From: JAGOUA01 sp964428975
GTDB taxonomy: Bacteria > Patescibacteriota > Patescibacteriia > 2-12-FULL-60-25
Reading direction: 5' to 3'
Assembly (NCBI GenBank): GCA_964428975.1
Contig: CAYSAI010000004.1
Location: 1 to 64,000, forward strand
DNA: 64,000 nucleotides
Shown: piece after piece, positions 17,656 to 25,708 of the stretch
Layout: each line of letters opens with the position of its first letter
How positions within the stretch are numbered: position 1 is the first letter of the stretch
Made by a program: the position numbers and the translations under genes
Notes under the pieces: model-generated
The model's database searches: none
What the model was told of the DNA's origin: nothing
The model's input: only the letters and a program-made list of their open reading frames with translations

Positions 17656-19185
17656 ATGGATACACGCCTCGTGCTCTTTTTGGGTCTTGTGGGCGGAATG
17701 GTTTGGGCAGCGCCTGCACACGCACAAATCATGGAAAGTACCTCCTTACCTCAAGAAACGGCCGTTTTTCAGATGGCGGACGGGAAGTTTTTCCATCCTG
17801 GAACAGGGCGTATAGGCGCCAGCGAGGCCGAGGCGCGCGGCATGGTCGAAACGTCGCCGATCCTTCCTACAACCCCGCCTGTTCCTCCTCTAGAGATCCC
17901 TCAAGAACTCCCTCTAGAATCAAGCGTCGACCTTCTTGTACAAGCTATTCGTACAGCTCGTGCCGAACTTACGGTGCGTATTGCCGCGGATAGCCTCACA
18001 AACGGGGCTCGTGTGACGAAAAAAGAAGATGAGTGGCGCGATATCATGCTCGCCATCTGGAACCGTGAAACGAACACGATTCGGTATGTGGCCGCGCAAA
18101 AAAATGGCACGGGTCTTCGTGAAGATGACCCTGCCGACATTCACGTGAGGTCCTCGAATGGCGTGAATTCAGAAATGGTGGTCGATGGGGGAGAGAAAGA
18201 GTTTGTGGTGGCTATTCGTTATCCTATTTTGCAAGCACTTAACACGAAACGTACCCTTTTTTCCCTCACGGACGTCGTTTACACCCCCTATGCGAAAGCG
18301 ATTCATACGCCCGCTCTCGTGCAAGAAGGGGAAACGTATCTTGATACGACGGTACAAACAGTGATGGATCGTTTGCGAGCGGAAGGCGTTCGTTCAAAGG
18401 CATTTCCTGATCGATTACTCGTAGACGTTGTGGATCCTGCCATGATGAAGGCGATTGCCGCGATTGAGCATTTGGGCGAGCGTGCGCTTGAAACAAATCC
18501 AACGCATGCTCTTGAACGATTTTTTGTGTTGTTAGGAGGAAATACGGGCGATACGTTCAACTACGCGCGTTCTTCGGCAGGAGCGCTTGGCCTTGTGCAG
18601 TTCATCCCAAGTACCTACACACGCCTCGCTGCTCGTAAGGAGTGGGGACTTGAGCCATCATTCGAGCGCGCGATGCAATCTCATGAAAACGCCTTGCGAG
18701 CACAGGCGATTTATCTTGATGTGCTCCTCACGGAGTTTTCGCAAAACGTACGTGATACGTATCTCGTGAATCCAGAACTTGTACGCGAATATATCGTCGC
18801 GGCGTATAACGGGGGGAGTGGTCGGGTGAAGCGCGCCGTGCCTTCTTGGAATGAGGTATTTAATGGAGAAAAAGCTCGTGAAATAACCACGACACGTCGA
18901 AAATACGAAAGCGCGTTCGCGGAAGCGGAATCTTTGCGACAAAAAACCTTGAAAGAGAAAAACGCCACAAAGCGCGCGGCTTTACAGAAAAAGCTCGATA
19001 CCCAGCGCGCGACGTATCGTCGTTTGAAGAACACACTCGAAACGCTTGAAGCCTCTATTTTACGCAAAGAAACGATCGGCTATATCGAGAAGTATCGTCT
19101 TACGAAGGCTGATGAGCGGTTTACGCATCGTGAGACGACGGTGATGCTTGTGCAGCCTGCGGCGTCTAGCCTTCACGCACAATAG
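17656..19185 (+). CDS. Secreted lytic transglycosylase (SLT-like)
   Basis: A 509-residue exported protein with a clear signal peptide (LVLFLGLVGGMVWAAPAHAQ). Residues about 270-400 have a lysozyme-like transglycosylase pattern: ALERFFVLLGG with the likely catalytic Glu, SSAGALGLVQFIPSTY, AIYLDVLL, and YIVAAYNGGSGRV. The C-terminus is a long charged coiled coil (QKTLKEKNATKRAALQKKL). It probably cleaves peptidoglycan glycan strands outside the membrane. Its 3' end overlaps the convergent C39-like gene by about 20 nt, and two more putative wall-active genes follow. Confidence 0.85.
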   Translation: MDTRLVLFLGLVGGMVWAAPAHAQIMESTSLPQETAVFQMADGKFFHPGTGRIGASEAEARGMVETSPILPTTPPVPPLEIPQELPLESSVDLLVQAIRTARAELTVRIAADSLTNGARVTKKEDEWRDIMLAIWNRETNTIRYVAAQKNGTGLREDDPADIHVRSSNGVNSEMVVDGGEKEFVVAIRYPILQALNTKRTLFSLTDVVYTPYAKAIHTPALVQEGETYLDTTVQTVMDRLRAEGVRSKAFPDRLLVDVVDPAMMKAIAAIEHLGERALETNPTHALERFFVLLGGNTGDTFNYARSSAGALGLVQFIPSTYTRLAARKEWGLEPSFERAMQSHENALRAQAIYLDVLLTEFSQNVRDTYLVNPELVREYIVAAYNGGSGRVKRAVPSWNEVFNGEKAREITTTRRKYESAFAEAESLRQKTLKEKNATKRAALQKKLDTQRATYRRLKNTLETLEASILRKETIGYIEKYRLTKADERFTHRETTVMLVQPAASSLHAQ

Positions 19186-19705
19186 CCATTTTTCGCCATG
19201 CGTCTCGGAAGATAGACATCGGAACGTACTGGTTCATACCGTCTTCGAGTGTATAGGCGTCTGGATCATGATAGAAAAATCCTGTGATCGTGCGCTCGCG
19301 CTCTTCAAAGCCCACGAGAATCACCATGTGGAATTTGTCTGTTTCCACGAATTTTTTAATGGCAGAAATGATCACCGGACGGTGAGCGCGTAGTTCATCG
19401 ATAATATACGCAATCCCTTCTTCGTTGAGTTGATCAGCGGTTCGCGTGTCTGAATGGCGCCACTCAAGGCGCTGAAGAGGTGCTCGATAGGCGGCTCCAA
19501 GCGTAAGTAACCCTTGATGAATCCAGCCGTGCTCGCCATACGCACCAAGCTCTTTCCCATGCAGAATCAGCTCGTCGAGAGACGGGGTGCTGGTTCCTGT
19601 TGCTTCTAAAAGCATCTTGAGGCAAGCGACTCCACAGGCGCGGCTTTGCCAATACGGATCAACAACGTCGAGATGTTGAGAATAATAGGGAACGGAAAGA
19701 AGCAT
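19166..19705 (-). CDS. C39-like papain-fold cysteine peptidase
   Basis: A 179-residue protein (a GTG at 19717 would add four residues). VPYYSQ near the start is typical of C39-like domains. The Cys nucleophile is in SRACGVACLKMLLEATG, the His in KFHMVILVGFE and the Asp in FFYHDPDAY, so the triad order fits the family. Known members cleave peptides or act on wall or bacteriocin substrates; the substrate here is unknown. No signal peptide is evident. It lies 15 nt after the minus-strand gene ending at 19721, probably co-transcribed. Confidence 0.82.
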   Translation of the reverse strand: MLLSVPYYSQHLDVVDPYWQSRACGVACLKMLLEATGTSTPSLDELILHGKELGAYGEHGWIHQGLLTLGAAYRAPLQRLEWRHSDTRTADQLNEEGIAYIIDELRAHRPVIISAIKKFVETDKFHMVILVGFEERERTITGFFYHDPDAYTLEDGMNQYVPMSIFRDAWRKMAIVREG

Positions 19706-19720
19706 ACGGAAAAGCACAAC

Positions 19721-20206
19721 TTATCGGTACGAAGCTTCTTGAAAGAACGTAGGATGGGTGAATATACGGGTGATCTGACGTGTGGGCGAGCCATCGATAG
19801 TGGTGCCGAACGTCCAATGATGCTCTTGTGGGCTTCCTTCTGTCGGGCGATTACTCACTGCCTGATCGTGTGAGATGAAGAAGCCTATGTGGAGATGCTC
19901 CTGTCCATCTGGCTCGCGGAGAGCTTCCCAAATAAGGACATCACCCACCTTCGGCGTAGGTGTTTCGATCCATCCAGACGCGCGCAAATCCACGATCGTT
20001 CCTTGGACACGCAGATGCGGTTCTTTGAGAAGCGCAAAACGCAGGAGAATATCTGACGCGAAAAACGCACAACTATATTCGCCGTTCTTTACAACGTCCG
20101 TTTTCTCTCCCTCAATCATCGCATACGCATGACGATAGGCTTGTGAGTTGATGCTGCCGCGAATCATCGCGAGGTAGGTATCTGCATGGAGAAGGTGGAT
20201 AGGCAT
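19721..20206 (-). CDS. Putative NlpC/P60- or CHAP-like cysteine hydrolase
   Basis: A 161-residue protein. EYSCAFFASDILLRF offers a Cys at a helix start, VGDVLIWE is the GDV strand common in NlpC/P60 and CHAP folds, EHLHIGFFIS gives the catalytic-type His, and a polar HHWTFG follows. The pattern is convincing for a papain-like amidase, but I cannot name the subfamily, and there is no export signal. It probably forms an operon with the C39-like gene downstream. Confidence 0.6.
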   Translation of the reverse strand: MPIHLLHADTYLAMIRGSINSQAYRHAYAMIEGEKTDVVKNGEYSCAFFASDILLRFALLKEPHLRVQGTIVDLRASGWIETPTPKVGDVLIWEALREPDGQEHLHIGFFISHDQAVSNRPTEGSPQEHHWTFGTTIDGSPTRQITRIFTHPTFFQEASYR

Positions 20207-20236
20207 AGGGGTAGGGGCGTTATTTATAGATCGTAG

Positions 20237-20256
20237 GGGCGCGATTCATCGCGCCC
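20237..20256. repeat. Perfect 8-bp hairpin in an intergenic spacer
   Basis: GGGCGCGA-ttca-TCGCGCCC lies between two minus-strand genes. No T-tract follows on either strand, so it is not a classical terminator. It may be a short palindromic repeat. Confidence 0.5.
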
Positions 20257-20266
20257 TCGATAGCGT

Positions 20267-21409
20267 TTATAACGTCCTCGGTAGATCAGTTTCAAGTTTT
20301 GCGAGGATGGTTCGTTGCGCAGAAAGAAGGTCGTTTTCGCTTGCGACCCATTCTATCTGATGGTGGGTGTTTTTTCCATCAAACCAGCGCGCTATTTTTT
20401 CTGTGTCAAGCGTGTTTCGTGTGGTTATTCGCGCATGAATCACCCCTTTCCATGCGTAGAGCAAGAGCACAAGATTCGCGCTCGGTACACGATCGAGAAG
20501 GTATGGAGGCAGTTCGCGAAGATCTTCTTCTGTTGTATTCGATTGCAAAAAATCATGCTCGCTGAGAAGAACGGTCGCAAGAGGAAGGCGCGCGTGGAGT
20601 GTCAGTCGCATGAGCGCTCGTCCCCAGAGGTTCAGCGTCGGGACGGTTTCTGGTTGCGCCAGTTCATCGATAATCGTTTGTTGATGTGCGCCGAGCGCCA
20701 CAAGCTCGCTCGCTAAACGAAACGTCTCGCTTTGCACGCGCGGGTCGGCAAAACGGTTGGTTCCGGCGATGATCCCCGCAAGAAGGGTGTGCGCGACAGG
20801 TTCGGGGAGGGGGAGCTTTGCCGACGTCATCCATAACGCGACTTCTTCGCAGAGAGAGGCGTGCGTCAGGCAGGGAAGGTGCAGGCTCGCCCACGCTTCG
20901 GCGAGCGGCTCGTTCGTGATGGATACACTGGGTAGCGCGTGCATCCAGTCTGGATCGTTCGGCAGGCGTTCAATCAATTCGCTTTTCTTCGCGATATTGA
21001 TGCAGAGAAGCACATCGTAGCGAGGAGCTCCCGCTTCGAGCGCGACCATCTCTGGCTTCCACATCCCGCTTTTTGGGGTGATCGTGAGGCGAAGGGAATC
21101 GTTCTCGACGGCGTATGAAAGCTCGCCAAGGGGGGCGTGTTCAAGTGGAAGACGTATATTCAGCGCGCGAAAGGCGGGCATGAGGGGTTGGATCGGGAGG
21201 AGGGGGGAAAGAGGTTTTGGAACGATTTCAAGGGAAGGAACCACAAGCGTTGGCTCTTTTCCCTCATTTTTGAGCCATGTGCCTAGTACGAGCAGGGCAG
21301 CCAGCTCATCGAGCGAGGCGCGTTCATGTAAAACAAGAAGCACACGTCGAAATGGCGTGAGAAAGGCGGGTAGAACGTCGAGACGGGCGACAGGCATAGA
21401 CGTATTCAC
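20267..21409 (-). CDS. DHH/DHHA1-superfamily phosphoesterase-like protein, degenerate
   Basis: A 380-residue soluble protein. The N-terminal FRRVLLVLHERASLDELAAL aligns in pattern with the opening strand of DHH phosphoesterases, where H..PDGDA is expected; the metal-binding Asp residues are absent. The middle segment TLLAGIIAGTNRF followed by ETFRLASELVALGAHQQTI is the classic NrnA/pAp-phosphatase-like linker. A C-terminal DHHA1-like part is weak. Loss of catalytic residues suggests a binding or regulatory role rather than nuclease activity. The start is GTG (an ATG lies four codons in). Confidence 0.55.
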   Translation of the reverse strand: MNTSMPVARLDVLPAFLTPFRRVLLVLHERASLDELAALLVLGTWLKNEGKEPTLVVPSLEIVPKPLSPLLPIQPLMPAFRALNIRLPLEHAPLGELSYAVENDSLRLTITPKSGMWKPEMVALEAGAPRYDVLLCINIAKKSELIERLPNDPDWMHALPSVSITNEPLAEAWASLHLPCLTHASLCEEVALWMTSAKLPLPEPVAHTLLAGIIAGTNRFADPRVQSETFRLASELVALGAHQQTIIDELAQPETVPTLNLWGRALMRLTLHARLPLATVLLSEHDFLQSNTTEEDLRELPPYLLDRVPSANLVLLLYAWKGVIHARITTRNTLDTEKIARWFDGKNTHHQIEWVASENDLLSAQRTILAKLETDLPRTL

Positions 21410-21472
21410 CCTAGGATATGGTCAAGAACGAAGCAATCTACATACGTACGCCCTGCAATTGTAGCTCGAAGC

Positions 21473-21481
21473 TGCTACGCT
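21473..21481 (+). promoter_or_regulatory. Extended -10 promoter TGC-TACGCT for uvrC
   Basis: The hexamer TACGCT (21476-21481), preceded by TGC, ends exactly 6 nt before the uvrC ATG. Confidence 0.55.
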
Positions 21482-21487
21482 CTTTCT

Positions 21488-22741
21488 ATGCTTCCCGCCT
21501 CTCTCCTCCTTGAAAATGGTGTGTTGCCAGATACGCCAGGCGTGTATCTCTTCAAGAAACGCGATGGCACGGTGCTCTACGTAGGAAAAGCAACCTCGCT
21601 GAAGCGTCGCGCGTCGCAGCATTTTGAGCGTCCGCATAATCGCTTGATCGAAGAAATGACGCGTCAAGCAGAAACGCTCGGCTATCTTTCAACAGCATCG
21701 GCGCTCGAAGCGCTTATTCTCGAAGCGAATCTTATCAAGGCGTATTTCCCTCCGTTTAACACGCGCGACAAAGACGATAAAAGCTTTTCCTACTTGGTGT
21801 TCACGCGCGAACCGTTTCCAAAACCGTTGCTTGTGCGAGGGAATGATCTCCACAGCAAGAAAAATGCCTATCTCGCGGTGTATGGGCCGTATACGTCGGT
21901 ACGATCGCTTCGAGCGGCGCTTGATTGGCTTCGGAGGATTTTTCCGTGGTCTACCTGTGAGCACGCGGTGGGCAAAGCGTGTTTTTCTTCCCATATAGGG
22001 CTCTGTCCAGGCGTGTGTATTGGACGTATTTCGCAAGCGGACTATCGGCGAATCATACGCGATCTCATGGCGTTTTTCGAAGGCAAGAAAGGCGTTGTGC
22101 TGCGACGGATCCATCGCGATATGCTCCTCGCCGCGAAAGAACAGCGTTTTGAAAATGCGGCACAGCTTCGAGGGAAGGTGTTTGCGCTCGAGCATATCAA
22201 AGACGTGGCGCTTCTTAAACGTGAAGATGACGACGTGAGCATGATCGACACGCGTGTTCTCCCTGTCGAGTTTTTTGGACGTATCGAGGGATATGATATT
22301 TCGCACGTGAGCGGTTCGCAGACGGTTGCCTCGATGGTGGTGTTTGAAGGTGGCGAACCAGCGAAAGGGGAGTATCGGAAGTTTCGTCTACGAACGATCG
22401 ATGGGCCAAACGATGTTGCTTCGATCAAGGAAACGCTCATGCGACGATTGCGTCATGCGGAATGGCCGCGGCCAAACCTTTTTCTGATTGATGGTGGTTT
22501 GCCGCAGGTACGCGCTGCGGAAGGTGTTCTGCACGCGCTTGGGGTTCAAGTGCCTGTGATTGGTCTTGCGAAAGGGCCTACGCGCAAAAAACTTGAGCTC
22601 GTGTGTACGAAGCGCTGCCAAGCGATCTGCTATCTCGCGCAAGAGCATCTTCTCTTACTCGCACGCGTTCGTGATGAGGCGCATCGTTTTGCGATCGCGT
22701 ATCATCGCGAGCGAAGAAGGAGGGAGTTTCTCCCGCGATAA
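21488..22741 (+). CDS. uvrC: Excinuclease ABC subunit C, short form without HhH
   Basis: The dual-incision nuclease of excision repair. The N-terminal GIY-YIG domain is GVYLFKKRDGTVLYVGKA. A UvrB-contact (UVR) helix AAKEQRFENAAQLRGK sits near residue 215. The RNase H-like domain keeps the expected acidic/His residues: GYDISHVSG, GPNDVASIKE, LIDGGLPQ, and RVRDEAHRFA. The protein stops at 417 residues, before the C-terminal helix-hairpin-helix pair found in about 600-residue UvrC proteins. Both nuclease centres are intact, so the loss looks structural, not inactivating. Confidence 0.95.
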   Translation: MLPASLLLENGVLPDTPGVYLFKKRDGTVLYVGKATSLKRRASQHFERPHNRLIEEMTRQAETLGYLSTASALEALILEANLIKAYFPPFNTRDKDDKSFSYLVFTREPFPKPLLVRGNDLHSKKNAYLAVYGPYTSVRSLRAALDWLRRIFPWSTCEHAVGKACFSSHIGLCPGVCIGRISQADYRRIIRDLMAFFEGKKGVVLRRIHRDMLLAAKEQRFENAAQLRGKVFALEHIKDVALLKREDDDVSMIDTRVLPVEFFGRIEGYDISHVSGSQTVASMVVFEGGEPAKGEYRKFRLRTIDGPNDVASIKETLMRRLRHAEWPRPNLFLIDGGLPQVRAAEGVLHALGVQVPVIGLAKGPTRKKLELVCTKRCQAICYLAQEHLLLLARVRDEAHRFAIAYHRERRRREFLPR

Positions 22742-22771
22742 AGCTTCGTACCGCCAAACGCGTGTATGATG

Positions 22772-22800
22772 TTGACTTTTACACGAAAATAGGCTATTCT
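22772..22800 (+). promoter_or_regulatory. Strong promoter TTGACT-17-TATTCT
   Basis: -35 TTGACT (22772-22777) and -10 TATTCT (22795-22800) have the ideal 17-nt spacer. It is one of very few near-consensus two-box promoters in the window. It predicts transcription from about 22807, with about 147 nt of leader before the gene at 22954. Confidence 0.75.
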
Positions 22801-22828
22801 ATTATGTTATTAGGCAAATCGTAGCATA

Positions 22829-22943
22829 TTGAAAACAGCGTTTTTGCGGCCAAAATATTGGCTTCAATAACGCCGTTTTCAAAACCTGACATCGCTAAGA
22901 CGAATGTTTCGTCAACGTGGTAGAAGGAACGGCGATTAGGAGG
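22829..22943 (+). promoter_or_regulatory. Structured 5' leader with strong Shine-Dalgarno
   Basis: Three nested or serial hairpins are visible. A 14-bp stem with one mismatch pairs 22829-22842 with 22869-22882 (TTGAAAACAGCGTT against its partner). Inside it is GCCAA-AATA-TTGGC (22849-22862). Next is GACGAA-TGT-TTCGTC (22899-22913). An AGGAGG ribosome site (22938-22943) lies 10 nt before the ATG. The leader is unlike the near-leaderless neighbours and could be an mRNA stabiliser, an attenuator or a cis-regulatory RNA. Confidence 0.65.
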
Positions 22944-22953
22944 CAACGCCATC

Positions 22954-24000
22954 ATGGCTACGCCTATCGACAAGATTGGTTTCGGAGACCTGGCCCCCAC
23001 CCTCAGAATCCTCGCAAAGGTCGGCATCAACACCGACCACGCGGATTGGATGCGTGGCGGGCCCGACGAGGCGAATGCTCGCAAGCTCATCGCCTTCATG
23101 AACAAGGAGATGGGGATCGAGGACGCCCAGAAGCGCGCGGCCGAAGAGGCCAACCGCATCGTCATCATCGACTCGGGCTATGCCGGCCCGTTCGCGAGCG
23201 AACGCTGTAAGGGCCCGTACTGGAGGTACCCCACGGGGTGGACGCCCAACTCGGCCATGAAGCGTGCCAAGAACCTCGCCCCGGCATTCCCGGGCGTCGA
23301 CTTCAGCCACGTCGAGGCGCTCGCCGAGCGTTTCTACGTGAACGTCCCCGCGACCGAGGCGTCGGAAGGTGGCTACCGCGACGTACCGAAGAACGGGCGC
23401 AAGCTCGTGCTGCCGGAGCACGCGGACGGTGGCCTGCTCGTCTGGCCGAAGCTCGCGGCGATCGTGAAGTGCGTCAAGAAGCCGAAGAAGAGCTGGCAGC
23501 CCCACAACATCGCCGTGGAGTACATCCTCGGCGTGCTCAAGGAGATCTTCCCGAACTTCTACGATGCGACCAACGGCAAGGTCGCTCCCGAGTACGAGCA
23601 CATGCTTGAGCTCACCGCGAAGATGCTCGCCAAGCTCGATGCGGAGACCCCGGGCGATGTTCTGGTCGAGCCGTTCAACGCCGGCGCTCTCTTCGCTGGA
23701 TACAGTGTGCGTTCGTCGCGTGGTCACATGGAGGCGCTCAAGACGCACCTCCCCGCGACCAACGTCATGAACTTCTGTCGAGCCATCGGCGACCCCAAGA
23801 GCATCACGAACGGCTCGCTGCTCGCGGACTGCCCGGGCGTCGAGAGGGCTCCCGATGCCGACGGCGACTTCTGCCGTGCGCCGTCCCTGCTCGTCGACGA
23901 CGACAGGCTCTACTACGACGCGTACGACATCGGCTACCCGGGCGGCGACTGCGGGTCTGCCTCCGCGTTCGTGCCTCCGGTCGTGGTGCCCTCGGAGTGA
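22954..24000 (+). CDS. Unknown protein with strongly biased GC-rich codon use
   Basis: A 348-residue protein that I do not recognise. Segments such as IGFGDLAPTLRILAKVGINTDHADW, KRAAEEANRIVIIDSGYAGP, LVLPEHADGGLLVWPKL and KKSWQPHNIAVEYIL suggest a soluble alpha/beta protein. The C-terminus is acidic and rich in D, P and V. Two-fold codons end almost only in C or G (AAC, ATC, GAC, TTC, AAG), in contrast to flanking genes, which mix T- and A-ending codons. With the consensus promoter, structured leader and AGGAGG, this points to very high expression, recent transfer from a GC-rich donor, or both. The opposite strand is also open throughout, which is an effect of the composition. Confidence 0.8.
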   Translation: MATPIDKIGFGDLAPTLRILAKVGINTDHADWMRGGPDEANARKLIAFMNKEMGIEDAQKRAAEEANRIVIIDSGYAGPFASERCKGPYWRYPTGWTPNSAMKRAKNLAPAFPGVDFSHVEALAERFYVNVPATEASEGGYRDVPKNGRKLVLPEHADGGLLVWPKLAAIVKCVKKPKKSWQPHNIAVEYILGVLKEIFPNFYDATNGKVAPEYEHMLELTAKMLAKLDAETPGDVLVEPFNAGALFAGYSVRSSRGHMEALKTHLPATNVMNFCRAIGDPKSITNGSLLADCPGVERAPDADGDFCRAPSLLVDDDRLYYDAYDIGYPGGDCGSASAFVPPVVVPSE

Positions 24001-24170
24001 ACTAGCCCTCACTCCCTCGGCTCCTTCTTCCTTTTTTGCCCTTTCCCTTTACCCCTTATCAGTCTGTATAAGGGCTCGACCGTGTGTGTTTGTTCCAATG
24101 AAATGGAGCAGATATGCACGGTCTTGTCTGTTATACCGCGTAGCGGGAAGATTTTTTTGATATACGGCGT
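24001..24170 (+). other. Spacer after the GC-rich gene with two hairpins
   Basis: A pyrimidine-rich run (24007-24052) is followed by a 7-bp hairpin CCCTTAT/ATAAGGG (24053-24074). CCGC-GTA-GCGG, with seven T shortly after (24136-24158), is a weak terminator candidate. No gene is seen here. Confidence 0.45.
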
Positions 24171-24176
24171 CAAGAA

Positions 24177-24208
24177 CAAAAAAACCATCGTTTTTCACGA
24201 TGGTTTTT
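24177..24208 (-). terminator. Rho-independent terminator for tRNA-Gln
   Basis: On the minus strand, AAACCATCG pairs with CGATGGTTT around a 7-nt loop and runs into a T-tract (the A-run at 24177-24184). The stem is flanked by T on both strands, so it may act in both directions. Confidence 0.75.
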
Positions 24209-24212
24209 CGTA

Positions 24213-24286
24213 TGGCTCCGAGGCTTGGGCTCGAACCAAGATACACGGCTTCAAAGGCCGTTGTCCTACCATTAGACGACCTCGGA
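24213..24286 (-). tRNA. tRNA-Gln(TTG)
   Basis: On the minus strand, the acceptor TCCGAGG pairs with CCTCGGA, the discriminator is G, and CCA is encoded. The anticodon arm ACGGC-CTTTGAA-GCCGT gives anticodon TTG. The T-arm CTTGG-TTCGAGC-CCAAG is standard. 74 nt. Confidence 0.95.
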
Positions 24287-24355
24287 ATAGCGTGAGGAAT
24301 TTACACCCATGGCGTAGCATCGGTCAATGCAGTACTCTAAAGAAAGATTTTCTCT

Positions 24356-25066
24356 ATGGATCATTCGCAACCGCCCTTTTTTCCAGAACGTGTCATACAT
24401 GCAGCTTCCGCGCGCTTGCGAGGCTTTTTTGAAGAGATTGTGCGTGAAGGCGCAGATCGTCTTGATGAGGGGCTTCCCGAACCGCTTATTCGTGCGCTTG
24501 CAGAATTTTCGCAAACAGCTCTTTCAGAAAAAGATCGCGCGCACACACACGACTGGATGCAGAAACAGATCGAACAACTCACAACGCTTGTAGAAGCAAA
24601 AATAGAGCGTCAAAATTGGTCGGTACACAAACGAGCGAATGCGACAGATGTTCTTGTGCAATTGCACGATGTGATTTCAGACCCTTGGTATGCAGGAGCG
24701 CTCGTGCGCATGATGGACGCAGAGCAGAGCTTACGAGGCGGGTCGATACGTGCTACAACGAAACCGCGTTTTTCGCCTGATGATCGAATGAAAACGGACA
24801 AGCTTCCTTTGCCGCCGCGCTTGCCATCTGACATAGAAGAGCTTGTCGCTGATAGCGAGCAAAAAGAGGCGGAAGAAAGACATTTTACCGGTGTGGAATC
24901 GCCTACGGAGCGCCCAAGAATGCCGCGCCTTCCTCCATGGCAACCGCCAGCGCAACTACGAGGATATCCTCTGCAGGAGATGCAAAAAGGTCCCATCCCA
25001 TCTCGTGGAGCGATTGATATGAACACGTTTCGACGTACGCGCATTATTCCCGAGGAAGAGCTGTAA
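24356..25066 (+). CDS. Hypothetical protein, helical N-terminus and Pro-rich tail
   Basis: A 236-residue soluble protein with no recognised domain. Residues 1-125 look helical (VIHAASARLRGFFEEIVREGAD; WMQKQIEQLTTLVEAKIERQ). The rest is rich in Pro, Arg and acidic residues and is probably disordered (LPLPPRLPSDIEELVADSEQ; PRMPRLPPWQPPAQ). It precedes the thermonuclease by 4 nt, so they share a transcript. The start codon has no Shine-Dalgarno. Confidence 0.7.
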   Translation: MDHSQPPFFPERVIHAASARLRGFFEEIVREGADRLDEGLPEPLIRALAEFSQTALSEKDRAHTHDWMQKQIEQLTTLVEAKIERQNWSVHKRANATDVLVQLHDVISDPWYAGALVRMMDAEQSLRGGSIRATTKPRFSPDDRMKTDKLPLPPRLPSDIEELVADSEQKEAEERHFTGVESPTERPRMPRLPPWQPPAQLRGYPLQEMQKGPIPSRGAIDMNTFRRTRIIPEEEL

Positions 25067-25070
25067 ACAC

Positions 25071-25703
25071 ATGCGCCTTTCTCTTTCTCGAGAACATGCG
25101 TCGTTTGTGCTGTTCGGCATCATCGTGCTTGCAGCCATTTTTTTGCGTATTGACGGGGTTCAGCCAAGAAATTCACCCGATCCAGTCGTGTCATCGCCAG
25201 AGGCAGTAGTGCTGACCACCTCAACCATTCGTACGGTTCTTGTCCCGTGGCCGACGAGCGTTTCTTCAACAGCGATGATCGTACGTGTGATCGATGGTGA
25301 CACGGTCGAAGCGCGTCTTGATACAGAAGCACGTCTTGTCAAAATACGGTTGCTCGGTATAAATACACCTGAATCTGTCGATCCAAGGCGTCCTGTGCAA
25401 TGTTTTGGGAAAGAGGCGTCTACGTTTCTTCGTGCGCTTGTTGAAGGAAAACGGGTTGCTCTGCTCGAAGATCCTCAAGCGGATGATCGTGATAAATACG
25501 GCCGTCTCTTACGAAATCTCGTGATGGAAGAGGGAACAGACGTGAACGCTACGCTCGTGGCGAATGGCTATGCGCAAGCGTATCTCTCATTTCCATTGAT
25601 GAAAGTTCGTAAAACACAGATAACCGTGCTTCAAGAAGAGGCGAAGGCTGCCAGTCGTGGTCTCTGGAATCCCACCACTTGTAATGGGGAAGCGTATCCA
25701 TAA
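25071..25703 (+). CDS. Membrane-anchored thermonuclease (SNase-like)
   Basis: A 210-residue protein with an N-terminal signal anchor (ASFVLFGIIVLAAIFLRI) and a staphylococcal-nuclease OB-fold domain. Signature residues are RVIDGDTVEAR, RLLGINTPES, GKEASTF, DRDKYGRLLRN with the catalytic Arg/Glu region, and GLWNPTTC at the end. It would degrade extracellular nucleic acid or act at the cell surface, plausibly as nucleotide scavenging by a nucleotide-poor cell; that role is inference. It is followed 5 nt later by VKOR. Confidence 0.9.
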   Translation: MRLSLSREHASFVLFGIIVLAAIFLRIDGVQPRNSPDPVVSSPEAVVLTTSTIRTVLVPWPTSVSSTAMIVRVIDGDTVEARLDTEARLVKIRLLGINTPESVDPRRPVQCFGKEASTFLRALVEGKRVALLEDPQADDRDKYGRLLRNLVMEEGTDVNATLVANGYAQAYLSFPLMKVRKTQITVLQEEAKAASRGLWNPTTCNGEAYP

Positions 25704-25708
25704 ATTCT

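Noticed and set aside
21488..22741. uvrC as a pseudogene because of its short length
   Set aside because: GIY-YIG, the UVR helix and the RNase H-like catalytic residues are all present. The protein ends at a domain boundary.
22936..24012. A 358-residue open frame antisense to the GC-rich gene
   Set aside because: GC-rich DNA with C/G-ending codons leaves the opposite strand open. The plus strand has the promoter, Shine-Dalgarno and sensible protein composition; the minus frame is Arg/Val/His-rich and overlaps the gene's leader.
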